DNA of 64,000 nt, taken from an uncultured Rhizobiaceae group bacterium. Its GTDB lineage: Bacteria > Pseudomonadota > Alphaproteobacteria > Rhizobiales > Rhizobiaceae. The notes under the pieces were generated by a model. That model had not been told where the DNA came from, did not search any database, and saw nothing but the letters and a program-made list of their open reading frames with translations. The stretch covers positions 1 through 64,000 of the forward strand of contig CALGMR010000007.1 of NCBI GenBank assembly GCA_937958815.1. Direction: 5' to 3'. Position numbers and translations under genes: made by a program. Shown here one piece after another: positions 27,101-36,306 of the stretch. Within the stretch, counting starts at the first letter, position 1. Every line of letters begins with the position of its first letter.

Positions 27101-29220
27101 CTTCTGCTGAAGCGCGTATTGCGGATCAGCTGTCAGCGATCAACACCGCCCTTACTCAACGTGCTGACAAAGTAACCATGACGCTTTCTGAGCGGACCAG
27201 TGAATTGAACACAATGTTGGCCGCCCGTTCACGCGAGCTGAGCCAATTGCTGGCGCGTGACACTTTGCCATTGTTGAGAAATTTTGAAGCTGAAGGTCAG
27301 GCTGTTGCTGCTGCCCTTTCGCAATCAACCGAGGATATTGCCACAGGCCTATCGGCCAAGCTGGCAGACAGTTCGAGCCTTCTGCGCGGAGCAGCAGATG
27401 ATGCAGCTGCGAAGTTGGAAGGCATGTTGGTAACATCCAACGAACGCATGGAGGCATCGGCTCAAGCTGCAGCGGAAGACCTTGCAGCCCGTTATTTGTC
27501 GCTTGAAGATCGCACTACTGATTTGATCAATAAATTGTCCAGCTCATCCGACTCTTTGGCAGAGGTGGTTGAAAACCAAAGTGCAAGCTTGGTGTTCAGC
27601 GGTGAGACGATGGCACAGCAAATGACGGAAGTTGCTGAAAATGTGGGCGAACGTGTGCGTTCTGAAAGTGCAGCGATGGTCAACACGCTGACCTCCAAGT
27701 CGAATGCATCTATTGAAGCTCTCAGCCAAACAAATGAACGCTTAAAGGAAGAAATTGGCGATCTGCTGGACCGTTTGGGACAATCAAATAACGTGTTGTC
27801 GTCTTTGGTCACCACTGCTGATGAAAACCTAACTGGCGCTCAAGACAAATTGCTTGCACAGACAGAACAGTTCAAATCAGCCGTTCATCAGGCGACAAGT
27901 GATCTGAATTCATCGTCCGGCATCATTGAATCGAATTACAACAGCCTTCGCGATGTGTCTGCAACAGTGTTGGTGGAAATGTCAGAGATTGCATCTCGCT
28001 TTGACGAACAGAGCATTGCTTTGAACACCGTATCCAGATTGCTGGACGATACACAAAGCAACATAGCAATCAGTCTCGATGACAGACGCAGTGCAATTGA
28101 AGCCCTGACTTCAGGCCTGGTATCGCGCTCGACCGATTTGGAAGATTTGATGCGTCGCTTCACCCAGTTGATGTCAGAATCTGTCACCAACGCCGAAGCG
28201 CGTGCACAAGGTCTAACACAGGGACTGGCGCAAAGTGTCGAAGAAGCTGCTGTGGAAGCAACACACCGTTTCGCTTCAGCAACCGAAGAAATGCGCTCGA
28301 CAGCAGCCAGTTTGCGTGAAGATCTCGCGGTCACTCGTACAGAGCTGAAAAAGAACGTCATGGAGTTGCCTGACGAAACCAAAGAAAGCGCTCAAGCTAT
28401 GCGCCGCGTTGTGTCAGATCAAATCAAAGCGTTGAAAGATCTGTCAGACATTGTGGCACGCACATCACGCACGCAAGATGCAGCAGCCAGCAATGCGCCC
28501 TCACCTATAGCGCGCGCTATGGCTTCTGCTCCTGCTGCGCCAACACCCGTGGAACCTGCACGGGCAATTACAGAGCCGGTGGCGGCTGCTCCGGCTCCTA
28601 CACCAGTGCCAACCCCGGCACCAGCAGCCGTGGCCCAGCCTGAAGCACCTGCGGCAGTAGAAAAAGCACCTGTTGCGGCTCCTGCACCACGTGCCAACCC
28701 GCGCCCTGCAATGCCACTGCGCAAACCAGAGCCAACCGGCCTGCGTGGCGGATTGGATTTCACTGCAGATGAAAGAACAGACGCTTCTGGTAACCGTGAC
28801 ACAAGCTGGGTCAGCGATTTGTTGCGCAGAGCTTCACAAGACGAGGAAGGAACGCCTACTCCTTCAAGAGGTCGTCAAGGAACCGATTCCTTAAACACAC
28901 TGTCTGCAGACATTGCCAGTTCGATAGATCATGATGCCGCTGTAAACCTGTGGGATCGTTATCAACGTGGCGAGCGCAATGTGTTCAGTCGCGATATTTA
29001 CACAGCCCAAGGTCGTGAAACTTTTGATGACATCAGTGCAAAATACCGCACCGACGCCCGTTTTAAAGAATCAGTCGACCGATATGTGAATGATTTTGAA
29101 CGTCTCATTGCCGACGTGGCGAAAAATGACCGTGACAACATCATGACGCAGACATATCTCACCTCGGACACAGGCAAAGTCTACACTATGCTTGCGCATG
29201 CTGCGGGGCGTTTCGCCTAG
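24139..29220 (+). CDS. Growth pole ring (GPR)-like giant membrane coiled-coil protein
   Basis: A 1693-residue protein. Layout: an acidic then basic N-terminal tail (1-80); two membrane segments (about 86-110 and 129-149); a very long Ala/Ser/Glu-rich coiled coil (about 155-1445) rich in tropomyosin- or apolipoprotein-like repeats; a Pro/Ala linker (about 1450-1535); and a conserved C-terminal domain with SSIDHDAAVNLWDRYQRGE and LTSDTGKVYTMLAHAAGRFA. This order matches the growth pole ring protein of Agrobacterium, a ring at the growing pole of rhizobia (2115 residues there, longer than here). The ATG at 24139 follows GTAGAGG. Central repeats of exactly 51 residues are listed separately. A terminator shared with lpxB follows. 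Confidence 0.8.
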   Translation: MAKRAKAKVDTASDALNAVEEALKIDFGLEAEADSLEDQLPEPEQPDDQKPRREQVVAPSSAPANDVRRSGAARFAATLNKKPSAFAFWLATFMSIVWIAAACWAGYSIIGESLTDLTAWSGILERPSLIYFTASLILPLMLIWSYALMSRRGQELKIAARSMTEVAYRLIEPENEASGAVRSVGQAVRVEVNALTDGIERAMARASELEALVHNEVSTLENSYSENELRMRSLVEELANEREAIVNHSERVRSSIAGASETLKEDLNLSALQISNNVSDAQQNFSAALNSTNEDMKASLSVAGETLLEQLTHKGAEIGGRIEEAGTTISDQLTKTTENTALKMEDLTTSMAFSSESASETIATRVAEMEDRISAAANSASQSVEDAKASLQIAADDLSAHVASRSDEIGQRVDAAGAALLQKLELTGQNTSTSIQNIQATLAFAAENLSSTLDTKGSEIGDRIDLAGQGMLDKLTATGENTAAGIEEVQAALAFASENLGSIMDAKSGEISQRIDDAGQKMLENLSQTGEATATGIENVQASLAFASENLGAILDAKGSEIGERIDTAGQSMMAKLAETGENTTSGVENVQAALAFASENLSSLLSARGDDISSRIDSAGNNMLERLRATGEATAEGIEGVQASLGFATENLTEVLNSKGAEISERVNQSSARLIDSIESAGTATSNSLEIKTNEIAERINFLSETVRSEVTEKFSDIDAQLATRGSALVDSLGQKSMELSLALEAGASEIDDTISERISSFGQTLTGRVDDLVSKLDERGELLSSNVDKIDTALDNRTRQINETLVERTREIAGVFSEGQNAIKNDLGAQLEETRESLDSKAMELSLSLATRVDEINSKVGTQVTDIDEKLAQRAAEIEARMAERLSAIDTAIAEGTAAADRRLEERAAQMKEVFDEQAAVLDMTIGARMETIGSSLDEGAGRVNEVLSARSKELSEQLETNLSGISQTLSGEADKVSNIMEGSISSAEARIADQLSAINTALTQRADKVTMTLSERTSELNTMLAARSRELSQLLARDTLPLLRNFEAEGQAVAAALSQSTEDIATGLSAKLADSSSLLRGAADDAAAKLEGMLVTSNERMEASAQAAAEDLAARYLSLEDRTTDLINKLSSSSDSLAEVVENQSASLVFSGETMAQQMTEVAENVGERVRSESAAMVNTLTSKSNASIEALSQTNERLKEEIGDLLDRLGQSNNVLSSLVTTADENLTGAQDKLLAQTEQFKSAVHQATSDLNSSSGIIESNYNSLRDVSATVLVEMSEIASRFDEQSIALNTVSRLLDDTQSNIAISLDDRRSAIEALTSGLVSRSTDLEDLMRRFTQLMSESVTNAEARAQGLTQGLAQSVEEAAVEATHRFASATEEMRSTAASLREDLAVTRTELKKNVMELPDETKESAQAMRRVVSDQIKALKDLSDIVARTSRTQDAAASNAPSPIARAMASAPAAPTPVEPARAITEPVAAAPAPTPVPTPAPAAVAQPEAPAAVEKAPVAAPAPRANPRPAMPLRKPEPTGLRGGLDFTADERTDASGNRDTSWVSDLLRRASQDEEGTPTPSRGRQGTDSLNTLSADIASSIDHDAAVNLWDRYQRGERNVFSRDIYTAQGRETFDDISAKYRTDARFKESVDRYVNDFERLIADVAKNDRDNIMTQTYLTSDTGKVYTMLAHAAGRFA
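25309..26226 (+). repeat. Tandem 51-codon repeats within the GPR-like gene
   Basis: Units start at 25309, 25462, 25615, 25768, 25921 and 26074, exactly 153 bases apart with no insertions or deletions. Each begins with an L-x-F-A-x-E-N-L type motif, then a Gly-Ser-Glu-Ile-x-x-Arg-Ile-Asp block, a Leu-x-x-Thr-Gly-Glu block and ends Val-Gln-Ala. The sixth unit decays towards its end. Codons differ between copies, so the duplication is old. Confidence 0.9.
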
Positions 29221-29245
29221 AAAATTGGAAGCACATTATCTCAAC

Positions 29246-29273
29246 AAAAAGGGCGCTCGAGGCGCCCTTTTTT
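29246..29273. terminator. Bidirectional terminator between GPR-like gene and lpxB
   Basis: AAAAAGGGCGC and GCGCCCTTTTT form an 11-bp stem around TCGAG, with T-runs on both strands. The lpxB stop codon (29272-29274) is within the forward T-run, so it also marks the end of the long reverse-strand array. Confidence 0.9.
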
Positions 29274-30429
29274 ATGTCTGCTGCATTGCATGTTTCAGGA
29301 TGACCTCAGCGGCCAGTTCACCGGGTGGTTGTTTCGTTTTCATTGTCTTCGCAACCTCTTTAAAGCCCGCCAATTGACGTTTTCGCGCGGCACCATTTGT
29401 CATCAACTCTTCCAAATATCGAGCAAGGCGTTGCGGATCGACCATTTTGTTAAATTCTTCCGGCACCAACAGCCTATCCGTGATGAGGTTTGGCAGGCTT
29501 GGGGACCAAATTTTGATGAGTGAACTAAAAACAGTGGCGATGGGATCAAGAATGTAAGCAACCGTCATGGGCACATTGTGCAGCGCAAGTTCCAACGTCA
29601 CCGTTCCAGACGTTGCTAATGCCACATGGGCCTGGGCAAATGTGTCCTCATTATCTTCACTGTCTACAATCATTGGTTTGACGGGCCAGTTAGCAGTCTC
29701 CTGTTCAATGCGCTGGCGCATGCGAGACACTGTAGGGATGACCGCCTGAAATTCATTGCCCCGTCGTTGAAGGATGTGCAGCGTTTCGCCAAACGGTTTC
29801 AACATTCGTTTCACTTCGCTGCCTCGGGATCCAGGCAAGACCAACACAACAGGTTTCGTAGTCAGCGATGGCAAACTCGATTGCGTTGACGAGATGTCTT
29901 GCACCAAAGGGTGTCCAACATATGTGGCTGCAGGTCCATCCAGATCGGCCAACGCTTTTGGTTCAAATGGCAAGATAGCCAAAACATGATCCACATAAGC
30001 CCGCATTGATTTGGCACGGCTTTGCCGCCAGGCCCAAACGCTCGGACAGACGTAGTTCACGATAGAGACAGTGGGCAATTGCTTGCGAACACGCTTGGCC
30101 ACGGCATGGGTAAAATCCGGACTGTCTATAAGAACAATCACATCAGGTTTTTTCTCCACGATGTCTGCCACGGTTTGCTTTACGCGTTTGATGATGGTGG
30201 GCAATCTCGCCACGACAGCTGTGATTCCCATCACTGCGATATCATCAATATCAAAAAGAGATTTTTGGCCTGCAGCGGAAAGCTTGTCGCCTGCCAAACC
30301 GTCCAGTTGAACTTTGCGTCCAAGTATTTCGGCTTGTGTTTTAATATAGGGAAGCAAATCGGCGCCTAATGCATCGCCAGACTCCTCCCCCAGAACGAAA
30401 TAGATTTTCAGAGGGTTGTCGGCCATCAC
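29272..30429 (-). CDS. lpxB: Lipid-A-disaccharide synthase
   Basis: A 385-residue peripheral membrane glycosyltransferase that joins UDP-2,3-diacylglucosamine and lipid X to form the lipid A disaccharide. Landmarks are FVLGEESGDALGADLL at the N-terminus, VYVCPSVWAWR-type sequence (here NYVCPSVWAWRQSRAKSM), VGHPLVQD and LPGSRGSEVKRMLKPF. It is last in the rpsB-lpxB array, overlapping lpxI by four bases, and ends in a shared terminator. Confidence 0.95.
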   Translation of the reverse strand: MMADNPLKIYFVLGEESGDALGADLLPYIKTQAEILGRKVQLDGLAGDKLSAAGQKSLFDIDDIAVMGITAVVARLPTIIKRVKQTVADIVEKKPDVIVLIDSPDFTHAVAKRVRKQLPTVSIVNYVCPSVWAWRQSRAKSMRAYVDHVLAILPFEPKALADLDGPAATYVGHPLVQDISSTQSSLPSLTTKPVVLVLPGSRGSEVKRMLKPFGETLHILQRRGNEFQAVIPTVSRMRQRIEQETANWPVKPMIVDSEDNEDTFAQAHVALATSGTVTLELALHNVPMTVAYILDPIATVFSSLIKIWSPSLPNLITDRLLVPEEFNKMVDPQRLARYLEELMTNGAARKRQLAGFKEVAKTMKTKQPPGELAAEVILKHAMQQT

Positions 30430-31307
30430 CGATCTCCAGCAGACCGAATTTGGTCTTCATCAATCCCATAGATGAATATTCCCAGTTGCTTTGCAAGCTC
30501 AAACGTTTTTTCGCGCTCAATGATGATTGACTTACCCGCTTCAATTCCGATTCCGCAAAGCATTGCGCGGTGGGCATTTTCAACCGTTTGGGGACCAATT
30601 GTTGGCAAATCAGCGCGCTCGTCCTGTTGAGGTTTTGTGCACTTCACCAGAACACCCGTTTTGCGGTTTGGCAAACGACCACTTTCTCGCAGTTCCCGCA
30701 CTCGGTGCAACATTCCATCCGTGCCTTCAATGCCTTCAACCGCAACAGCACGTTTGCCAACAACCACACAGGCCTGCCCTACATCAAAGGGCCCCAATGC
30801 ATGGGTGACACCGACTCCCTCCAGCAGGCGCTCCAATTCGCGCCTATTGGGTTTTACTGTTGTGTTTGGGCCAGGCATCGCCAGCAATTCAGGAGCAAGT
30901 TCTGATACACTGCACACGCTGTATCCACGTTTTTCAAATACAGCGATTACACCAGAGAGGATGGAATTATCTCCAGCCAACAAAACAGAAAGCAAACCTG
31001 GAAGAGTGCGAATTGCCCCAAAGTCCATTTTGCGGAGCTTCAGTTCTGGTCTTCCAACCACACCACCAGCAAGTGTTATGCGCTTTATCTGATGACGTTC
31101 CAAAATCTTGAACAGGCGGCCAATCTTCTCCCACTCAATCGTCTCGTGAGTGAAGTCTTCAAGATTGATGTCTGCCTCGCCGCGCAAACCAATCATTAAG
31201 ACCGGAACGCCGCGTTCTTTGAGGCTGTTGCCAATTTCAAGAGGCAACTGCCCATTGCCAGCCAAAATGGCCACTGGTGTTTGATCTTGATCAGCCTGTG
31301 CTGTCAT
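30426..31307 (-). CDS. lpxI: UDP-2,3-diacylglucosamine diphosphatase LpxI
   Basis: A 293-residue cytoplasmic hydrolase (formerly DUF1009) that cleaves UDP-2,3-diacylglucosamine to lipid X and UMP. It is the alphaproteobacterial replacement for LpxH. It begins PVAILAGNGQLPLEIGNSL and contains KITLAGGVVGRPEL-like sequence near residue 80 and the C-terminal catalytic block with EGIEGTDGMLHRVREL and GPQTVENAH. It is placed between lpxA and lpxB, as usual in this class; the start lies 22 bases after lpxA. Confidence 0.95.
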   Translation of the reverse strand: MTAQADQDQTPVAILAGNGQLPLEIGNSLKERGVPVLMIGLRGEADINLEDFTHETIEWEKIGRLFKILERHQIKRITLAGGVVGRPELKLRKMDFGAIRTLPGLLSVLLAGDNSILSGVIAVFEKRGYSVCSVSELAPELLAMPGPNTTVKPNRRELERLLEGVGVTHALGPFDVGQACVVVGKRAVAVEGIEGTDGMLHRVRELRESGRLPNRKTGVLVKCTKPQQDERADLPTIGPQTVENAHRAMLCGIGIEAGKSIIIEREKTFELAKQLGIFIYGIDEDQIRSAGDR

Positions 31308-31329
31308 TCGCGATCATTGCCCCTCAGGT

Positions 31330-32136
31330 CTATGAACTTGCTGGTGTGCAAAGAGCGCGATCAGCTGAAGCTTGTACGAAATCCAGCATATCGATGAGCA
31401 GCTCATCTGTTGCTGAAGCCCGCAGTTCTTTTGCCGCTTCTTGAATGGGGCGACCGCTGAGAAAGACATCTTTATAGCCGTTGCGTACAGCGTGAATACT
31501 GTCTCGTGCGATACCAGAACGCCTCATTCCTACAAGATTGAGCCCTGATAAACCACCGCGATTGCCAATAACCATACCGAAGGGAATGACATCGCCTTCA
31601 GTACCAGACAAACCGCCAATGAAGGCGTGGTGGCCGATACGACAAAACTGGTGAGCTGCTGCACCACCGCCAAAAATCACATGGTCGCCGACAACGCAGT
31701 GGCCAGCCAACATGACATTGTTTGAGAAGATAACATCATTGCCGACAATACAATCGTGGGCCACATGCGAGCTTGCCAAAAATGTACAGCGATCGCCAAT
31801 GCGCGTTACAGACCCACCGCCAGCAGTTCCAGGATTCATCGTGACCGTTTCACGAATGGTGCAATCTTCGCCTATTTCGAGGGTTACGGGTTCACCATTG
31901 TATTTCAAATCTTGAGGTTCGTTGCCAATGGATGCGAATGGAAAAATACGCGTGCGCGCACCCAAACTGGTCTCACCTTGCAGTGACACGTGTGAGAGAA
32001 GTTCAACCCCATCGCCCAGTTTCGTTTTCGCACCTACATGACAAAATGGGCCAATTTTGACCCCCTCACCCAATTGTGCGCCATCTTCAACAACGGCACT
32101 CGGGTGAATTTCCACATTAGAATTACTGGTCATCAC
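31330..32136 (-). CDS. lpxA: UDP-N-acetylglucosamine acyltransferase
   Basis: A 268-residue left-handed beta-helix acyltransferase that catalyses the first step of lipid A synthesis, using acyl-ACP. Hexapeptide repeats run from residue 5 to about 190 ([20 protein letters not shown]). The catalytic His lies in the [14 protein letters not shown] region, and the C-terminal helical domain follows. It overlaps the fabZ end by 14 bases. A second ATG one codon downstream is equally plausible. Confidence 0.95.
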   Translation of the reverse strand: MMTSNSNVEIHPSAVVEDGAQLGEGVKIGPFCHVGAKTKLGDGVELLSHVSLQGETSLGARTRIFPFASIGNEPQDLKYNGEPVTLEIGEDCTIRETVTMNPGTAGGGSVTRIGDRCTFLASSHVAHDCIVGNDVIFSNNVMLAGHCVVGDHVIFGGGAAAHQFCRIGHHAFIGGLSGTEGDVIPFGMVIGNRGGLSGLNLVGMRRSGIARDSIHAVRNGYKDVFLSGRPIQEAAKELRASATDELLIDMLDFVQASADRALCTPASS

Positions 32137-32590
32137 GGTCCGCCATCATTGCGCCAATCAATGCTTCAGCCACTTTTTGACCGTCAACTTCTGCGTAGCA
32201 ATTGTATTTGAAAACGTTGCGCTTTTGGCGCACTTTGGAAATCACAAACTCAACCACATCGCCCGGCACCACAGTTTTGCGGAATTTGGCATTGTCAATG
32301 GTCATAAAATAGGTGGTTTTCGCCTCACCTTCATAGTGAGCCTCTGCACAAACAGCACCAGCGGTTTGCGCCATGCCTTCAATCAAAAGCACGCCCGGCA
32401 TGATGGGAGTATGCGGAAAATGACCCGTGAAATGTGGCTCGTTAAAGGTCACATTCTTGATGCCACGCGCGGATTGGTCTCCGTCGATTTCTATAATCTT
32501 ATCAACCAACAGAAATGGATATCTGTGTGGAAGCAGTTCCATCAATCTCTTGATATCTATGCTTGTCAGCTCTTTAGTATCTTCCGCCAT
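32123..32590 (-). CDS. fabZ: 3-hydroxyacyl-ACP dehydratase FabZ
   Basis: A 155-residue hot-dog-fold dehydratase of fatty acid elongation. The motif [14 protein letters not shown] with its catalytic His and the block [19 protein letters not shown] are at the expected places. The gene lies between lpxD and lpxA, where it shares 3-hydroxyacyl-ACP substrates with the lipid A enzymes. It starts six bases after the lpxD stop. Confidence 0.95.
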   Translation of the reverse strand: MAEDTKELTSIDIKRLMELLPHRYPFLLVDKIIEIDGDQSARGIKNVTFNEPHFTGHFPHTPIMPGVLLIEGMAQTAGAVCAEAHYEGEAKTTYFMTIDNAKFRKTVVPGDVVEFVISKVRQKRNVFKYNCYAEVDGQKVAEALIGAMMADRDDQ

Positions 32591-32596
32591 GATAGC

Positions 32597-33661
32597 CTAC
32601 TTCCCTTTTTTGCGCTCTTCTGCGAACGCTTCGCGACGAAGGCGAGCCACTTCGCGCATCCAATGCTTTATGGGGCGAGCTGGAACTCCACCCCAAATTG
32701 ATCCGGGTGGCACATCACCTGAAACACCGCTCAGACCAGCAATCTGGCAGCCGCTGCCGATCTTGATGTGTCCATTGATCGCTGCTTGACCACCCAGCAC
32801 AACATAATCACCTAATTCTGCGCTTCCGGCGATTCCCGTTTGTCCCACGATAACACAATGGCTGCCAATCACGACGTTGTGGGCAATCATGACAAGATTA
32901 TCGATCTTGGTTCCTTCGCCGATGATTGTATCGCGGTTTGACCCTCGGTCCACACAAGAGTTTGATCCTATTTCAACTTTGTCTTGAATTATGACACGCC
33001 CAATTTGCGGCACTTTCAGGTGACCGCCTGCGCCCATAGCAAAGCCGAAACCATCGCCACCAATACGGACACCCGAATGAACAATAACATTGTCACCCAA
33101 AACAGAATGCACGACGGACGCGCCTGCCGAAATAGAGGTGTTTCGGCCGATCTTCACCGATGCACCGACCACAGAATTTGGCCCGACATAGGAACCATGC
33201 CCAATGACAGCATGGGCACCGACTACGGCGCCTGGCTCTATCGTCACATTGTCTTCAATTTGCGCACTCTCATGCACAAATGCATGCTTTGAAACACCTT
33301 CCCCCACCAAAGGTTGCGGTCGCATCGCTTTTGGAAACAACACGGCCGCAGCTCTTGCAAAGGTTTTGTAGGGTTGGCTGGCCACAAGGACACAGACCGT
33401 TTTCGGCACAGATTCAACATAACGCTCGCTGCAAATAATTGCAGCAGCTTTGGTTTGGCTCAATTGAGCAATGTATTTTGGATTGTCGAGAAACGTGATG
33501 CTTCCTGGTGCCGCCGTTTCGATGGGTGCAATGGACGACACCTCACAATTCAAATCATCGCCATCTCGAACAGTTGCGCCCAACTCTTCCGCCAAGTCTT
33601 TCAGAAGCACTGGTTTAGGCGTGTCAAAAAATGTCAAAGACTGAGCCAAATTCATATCCAA
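32597..33661 (-). CDS. lpxD: UDP-3-O-(3-hydroxyacyl)glucosamine N-acyltransferase
   Basis: A 354-residue beta-helix N-acyltransferase, third enzyme of lipid A synthesis. The N-terminal uridine-binding domain covers about 1-110. Hexapeptide repeats then run to about 320, with the catalytic-type His in IDNLVMIAHNVVIGSHC. The C-terminal helix MREVARLRREAFAEE follows. The second ATG at codon 3 is an alternative start. A terminator lies between this gene and bamA upstream, so lpxD may also have its own promoter in the short gap. Confidence 0.95.
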   Translation of the reverse strand: MDMNLAQSLTFFDTPKPVLLKDLAEELGATVRDGDDLNCEVSSIAPIETAAPGSITFLDNPKYIAQLSQTKAAAIICSERYVESVPKTVCVLVASQPYKTFARAAAVLFPKAMRPQPLVGEGVSKHAFVHESAQIEDNVTIEPGAVVGAHAVIGHGSYVGPNSVVGASVKIGRNTSISAGASVVHSVLGDNVIVHSGVRIGGDGFGFAMGAGGHLKVPQIGRVIIQDKVEIGSNSCVDRGSNRDTIIGEGTKIDNLVMIAHNVVIGSHCVIVGQTGIAGSAELGDYVVLGGQAAINGHIKIGSGCQIAGLSGVSGDVPPGSIWGGVPARPIKHWMREVARLRREAFAEERKKGK

Positions 33662-33672
33662 TTGTCAAAAAA

Positions 33673-33698
33673 AAGGCCGCCGCTGTTGCGGAGGCCTT
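33673..33698 (-). terminator. Terminator downstream of bamA
   Basis: AAGGCC-G-CCGC, loop TGTT, then GCGG-A-GGCCTT form a stem with one internal mismatch, followed on the reverse strand by eight Ts. It should reduce or end transcription from bamA before lpxD. Confidence 0.8.
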
Positions 33699-33718
33699 AT
33701 CTTAATTAAGCGTATAGC

Positions 33719-36073
33719 TTAGAACTTAGAGCTGATACCAAAGTGGAAGGATCTAGTATCGTCATAATCCGCCTCTGCAATTGTCTCAGCATAGTCCACA
33801 CGCAATGGGCCAAATGGTGAGTCCCAGATAAGGGATGCACCAACCGATGCACGAAGTTCCGAATTGTCCTGAATTGTCGCAGACGAGAAATCATTTCCAA
33901 ACAAGGAACCTGCATCTGCGAACAATGCACCACGAACACCGAATGAACGGGGTAGCAATGGCAATGGAAATTGAACTTCCGCAGTAACATTCCAGTAATT
34001 CAACCCACCAAGAGCTTCACCCGTGCCGCTATCGCGTGGTCCAAAGCCTCGTGTGTCAAAGCCACGAATTTGTTGTCCACCTTGGAAGAAGTGATCCGTA
34101 ATGCGTAGAGTATCATTGCCAAACGGAAGAATGTTGCCCGCGCCCGCAGCCCCCTTCAATACGATGTCTCTGTCTTCAGAAAGAAGATAGTAACCGACCA
34201 AACGACCTGTCGTTCTTACATACTCAGCATCACCACCTACACCAGCAAACTGTTGATCGAAGCGGCCATAAATACCGTTTCTTGGATTTTTGGTACTATC
34301 CAAACCATTGTAAACCAAGCTGTAGCCGAGCGATGATGTAAAATAAGGACTTCTTGAGACGGTGTCAGCCGTCGCTGCAGAGAACTGGGTTCTGTCCGTT
34401 AGGTCCAAACTGTCATCTACGCTCAGATCTTCGTACTTCGCCGTATAATTCACGCTCGCTGTCAGTCGATCAGTAATTGGTGCTGCAGCTCGCAGGCGGA
34501 ACAAAGTTGTTTCTGTATCAAATGTTACGTTGTCATCTGAATCTGTTGTTTCCTGCGAGAAATCGAAACCTGCAGCAACACGACGGCCAAGAAAATATGG
34601 CTCTGTGAATGAGACCTCATATTTTTCAGTGTCTTCACCAAAACCGCCAGAGACTTTCAAAAATTGACCGCGACCAAGGAAGTTCTTCTCGGAGATCGAA
34701 ACTTCACCAATTGGTCCGTTGGCTGTCGAGAAGCCGCCGCCAAACGAAATTTCGCCTGTTGATTTATCCTGAACATTCACGACAACAACAACACGGTCTG
34801 GTGCTGAACCTGGGCGAGTCGTTATACGAACGCTTTCAAAGAAACCTAGTCGTTCAAGACGAAGTTTCGCTTGATTCACCAGCACTCTGTTATAGGCATC
34901 ACCTTCGGAAACATCGAATTCACGACGGACCACATAACCACGTGTGCGGCTATTGCCCACAACTTCAATACGCTCGATATATGTCCGAGGACCTTCATCT
35001 ACGAAGAATGTAATGTCGATGGTGCGGTTTTCGAAGTTCCGCTCACCACGAGGTGTGACTTCGGCGAATGGGTATCCGCCTTCGGAAATCGCTGTCGTCA
35101 TGGCCACAAGAGTACGCTCAATATTGCGCGCGCTGTATGTGTCGCCTTCTCGTATCTCGATTGCATCCTGCAAAATTGCGTCGTCTACCGCTGAAAGGGC
35201 GTTGTCGACAGCAATAGTTCCGAATGTATACCGCTCGCCCTCTTCAACAGTGATATTGATTGAATATGAATTCTCAGCTTCATTGAAATCACCAACCGCG
35301 GAAATGACGCGGAAATCTGCATATCCATTGTTGAAGTAGAAGCGGCGCAACCGTTCTTCATCAGCGCGCAGGCGATCTGGATCGAATACATCATCACGCT
35401 TCAACCAGCTCAAGAAATTACTCTCATTGTGCGAGATAACTTCCGCCAAACGGCTGTCGCCGTAGGCGTTGTTGCCAATGAATTCAATGCTGGAAATCTT
35501 TGTGCGACCACCCTCATTGATTAGAAAAACAATATTCACGCGATTGTTCTCCAGGACATCAACACGCGCTGTCACGTCTGCAGAAGCACGACCTGAGCGA
35601 CGAACGGCTTCGCGAACACGCTCAACATCACTGTTCAGTTTTTCTTGGCTGAATATGCCAAGACTTTTGGACTGAACGATGTTGCGGAGCTGATTGTCTT
35701 GGACTTTGTCATTGCCTTCGAACTGCACAAGATTGATCGTGGCATTTTCTTCAACTTCAACGATCAGAGTGGAGCCAGAAGTTGTGATACGAACATCGGA
35801 GAACAAACCAGTGGCAAACAGCTGACGAAGTGATTCATCAGTGTCAAATGTGCTGAAGCTCTTGCCCGGCTGGATTGTAAGGTAAGAACGGATTGTTTCT
35901 GCATCAATACGCTGATTGCCGCGAACGCTGATTGAACGAACAACCGCCGCTTGCGCGTGCGTTGCTGACATTCCTGCCACGATAGCGGTTGCAGGAACCA
36001 TACCACCAATGGCCAAAGTCAGTGCCACTGAAAGTCGCAGAAGACATGAAGAAAACTGATTAAACAATTTCAT
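33719..36073 (-). CDS. bamA: Outer membrane protein assembly factor BamA
   Basis: A 784-residue outer membrane protein. A signal peptide (about 41 residues from MKLFNQFSS to ATHAQA) is followed by five POTRA domains (about 45-400). The first begins VVRSISVRGNQRIDAETIR. A 16-strand beta barrel ends in the typical phenylalanine (HFGISSKF), which targets it to the Bam complex. I start at 36073 because this ATG opens the signal peptide; a frame from 36139 would add 22 residues before it. A terminator is downstream and a candidate CtrA-type box lies upstream. Confidence 0.95.
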   Translation of the reverse strand: MKLFNQFSSCLLRLSVALTLAIGGMVPATAIVAGMSATHAQAAVVRSISVRGNQRIDAETIRSYLTIQPGKSFSTFDTDESLRQLFATGLFSDVRITTSGSTLIVEVEENATINLVQFEGNDKVQDNQLRNIVQSKSLGIFSQEKLNSDVERVREAVRRSGRASADVTARVDVLENNRVNIVFLINEGGRTKISSIEFIGNNAYGDSRLAEVISHNESNFLSWLKRDDVFDPDRLRADEERLRRFYFNNGYADFRVISAVGDFNEAENSYSINITVEEGERYTFGTIAVDNALSAVDDAILQDAIEIREGDTYSARNIERTLVAMTTAISEGGYPFAEVTPRGERNFENRTIDITFFVDEGPRTYIERIEVVGNSRTRGYVVRREFDVSEGDAYNRVLVNQAKLRLERLGFFESVRITTRPGSAPDRVVVVVNVQDKSTGEISFGGGFSTANGPIGEVSISEKNFLGRGQFLKVSGGFGEDTEKYEVSFTEPYFLGRRVAAGFDFSQETTDSDDNVTFDTETTLFRLRAAAPITDRLTASVNYTAKYEDLSVDDSLDLTDRTQFSAATADTVSRSPYFTSSLGYSLVYNGLDSTKNPRNGIYGRFDQQFAGVGGDAEYVRTTGRLVGYYLLSEDRDIVLKGAAGAGNILPFGNDTLRITDHFFQGGQQIRGFDTRGFGPRDSGTGEALGGLNYWNVTAEVQFPLPLLPRSFGVRGALFADAGSLFGNDFSSATIQDNSELRASVGASLIWDSPFGPLRVDYAETIAEADYDDTRSFHFGISSKF

Positions 36074-36288
36074 AGAAACTTTGCTCTCAAACCATGGCCA
36101 GTATGACCAACGTTGTGCCCTATCATTATCTCTGTTCATTCCGCCGGAAAACAGGCGAATTTGAGACAGAACCCTAGATTTGTTAATTGTTTGTACAGGA
36201 CTTTTTTACGGTTGCAACAGTTGTGAGACGGTTGCCTTGCCAAAAAGTTTACACAGAGGCCAAAACGCAACACCGAGTGGGGTATTGG

Positions 36289-36303
36289 TTAATCAAAAGT
36301 TAA
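36289..36303. promoter_or_regulatory. Candidate CtrA box between rseP and bamA
   Basis: TTAA-TCAAAAG-TTAA, followed by C, matches the alphaproteobacterial CtrA consensus TTAA-N7-TTAA(C), and the reverse strand reads TTAA-N7-TTAACC. It lies 216 bases before the bamA start. A match to eight fixed, A/T-rich bases is expected about once in a window this size, so it needs binding data. Confidence 0.3.
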
Positions 36304-36306
36304 CAA

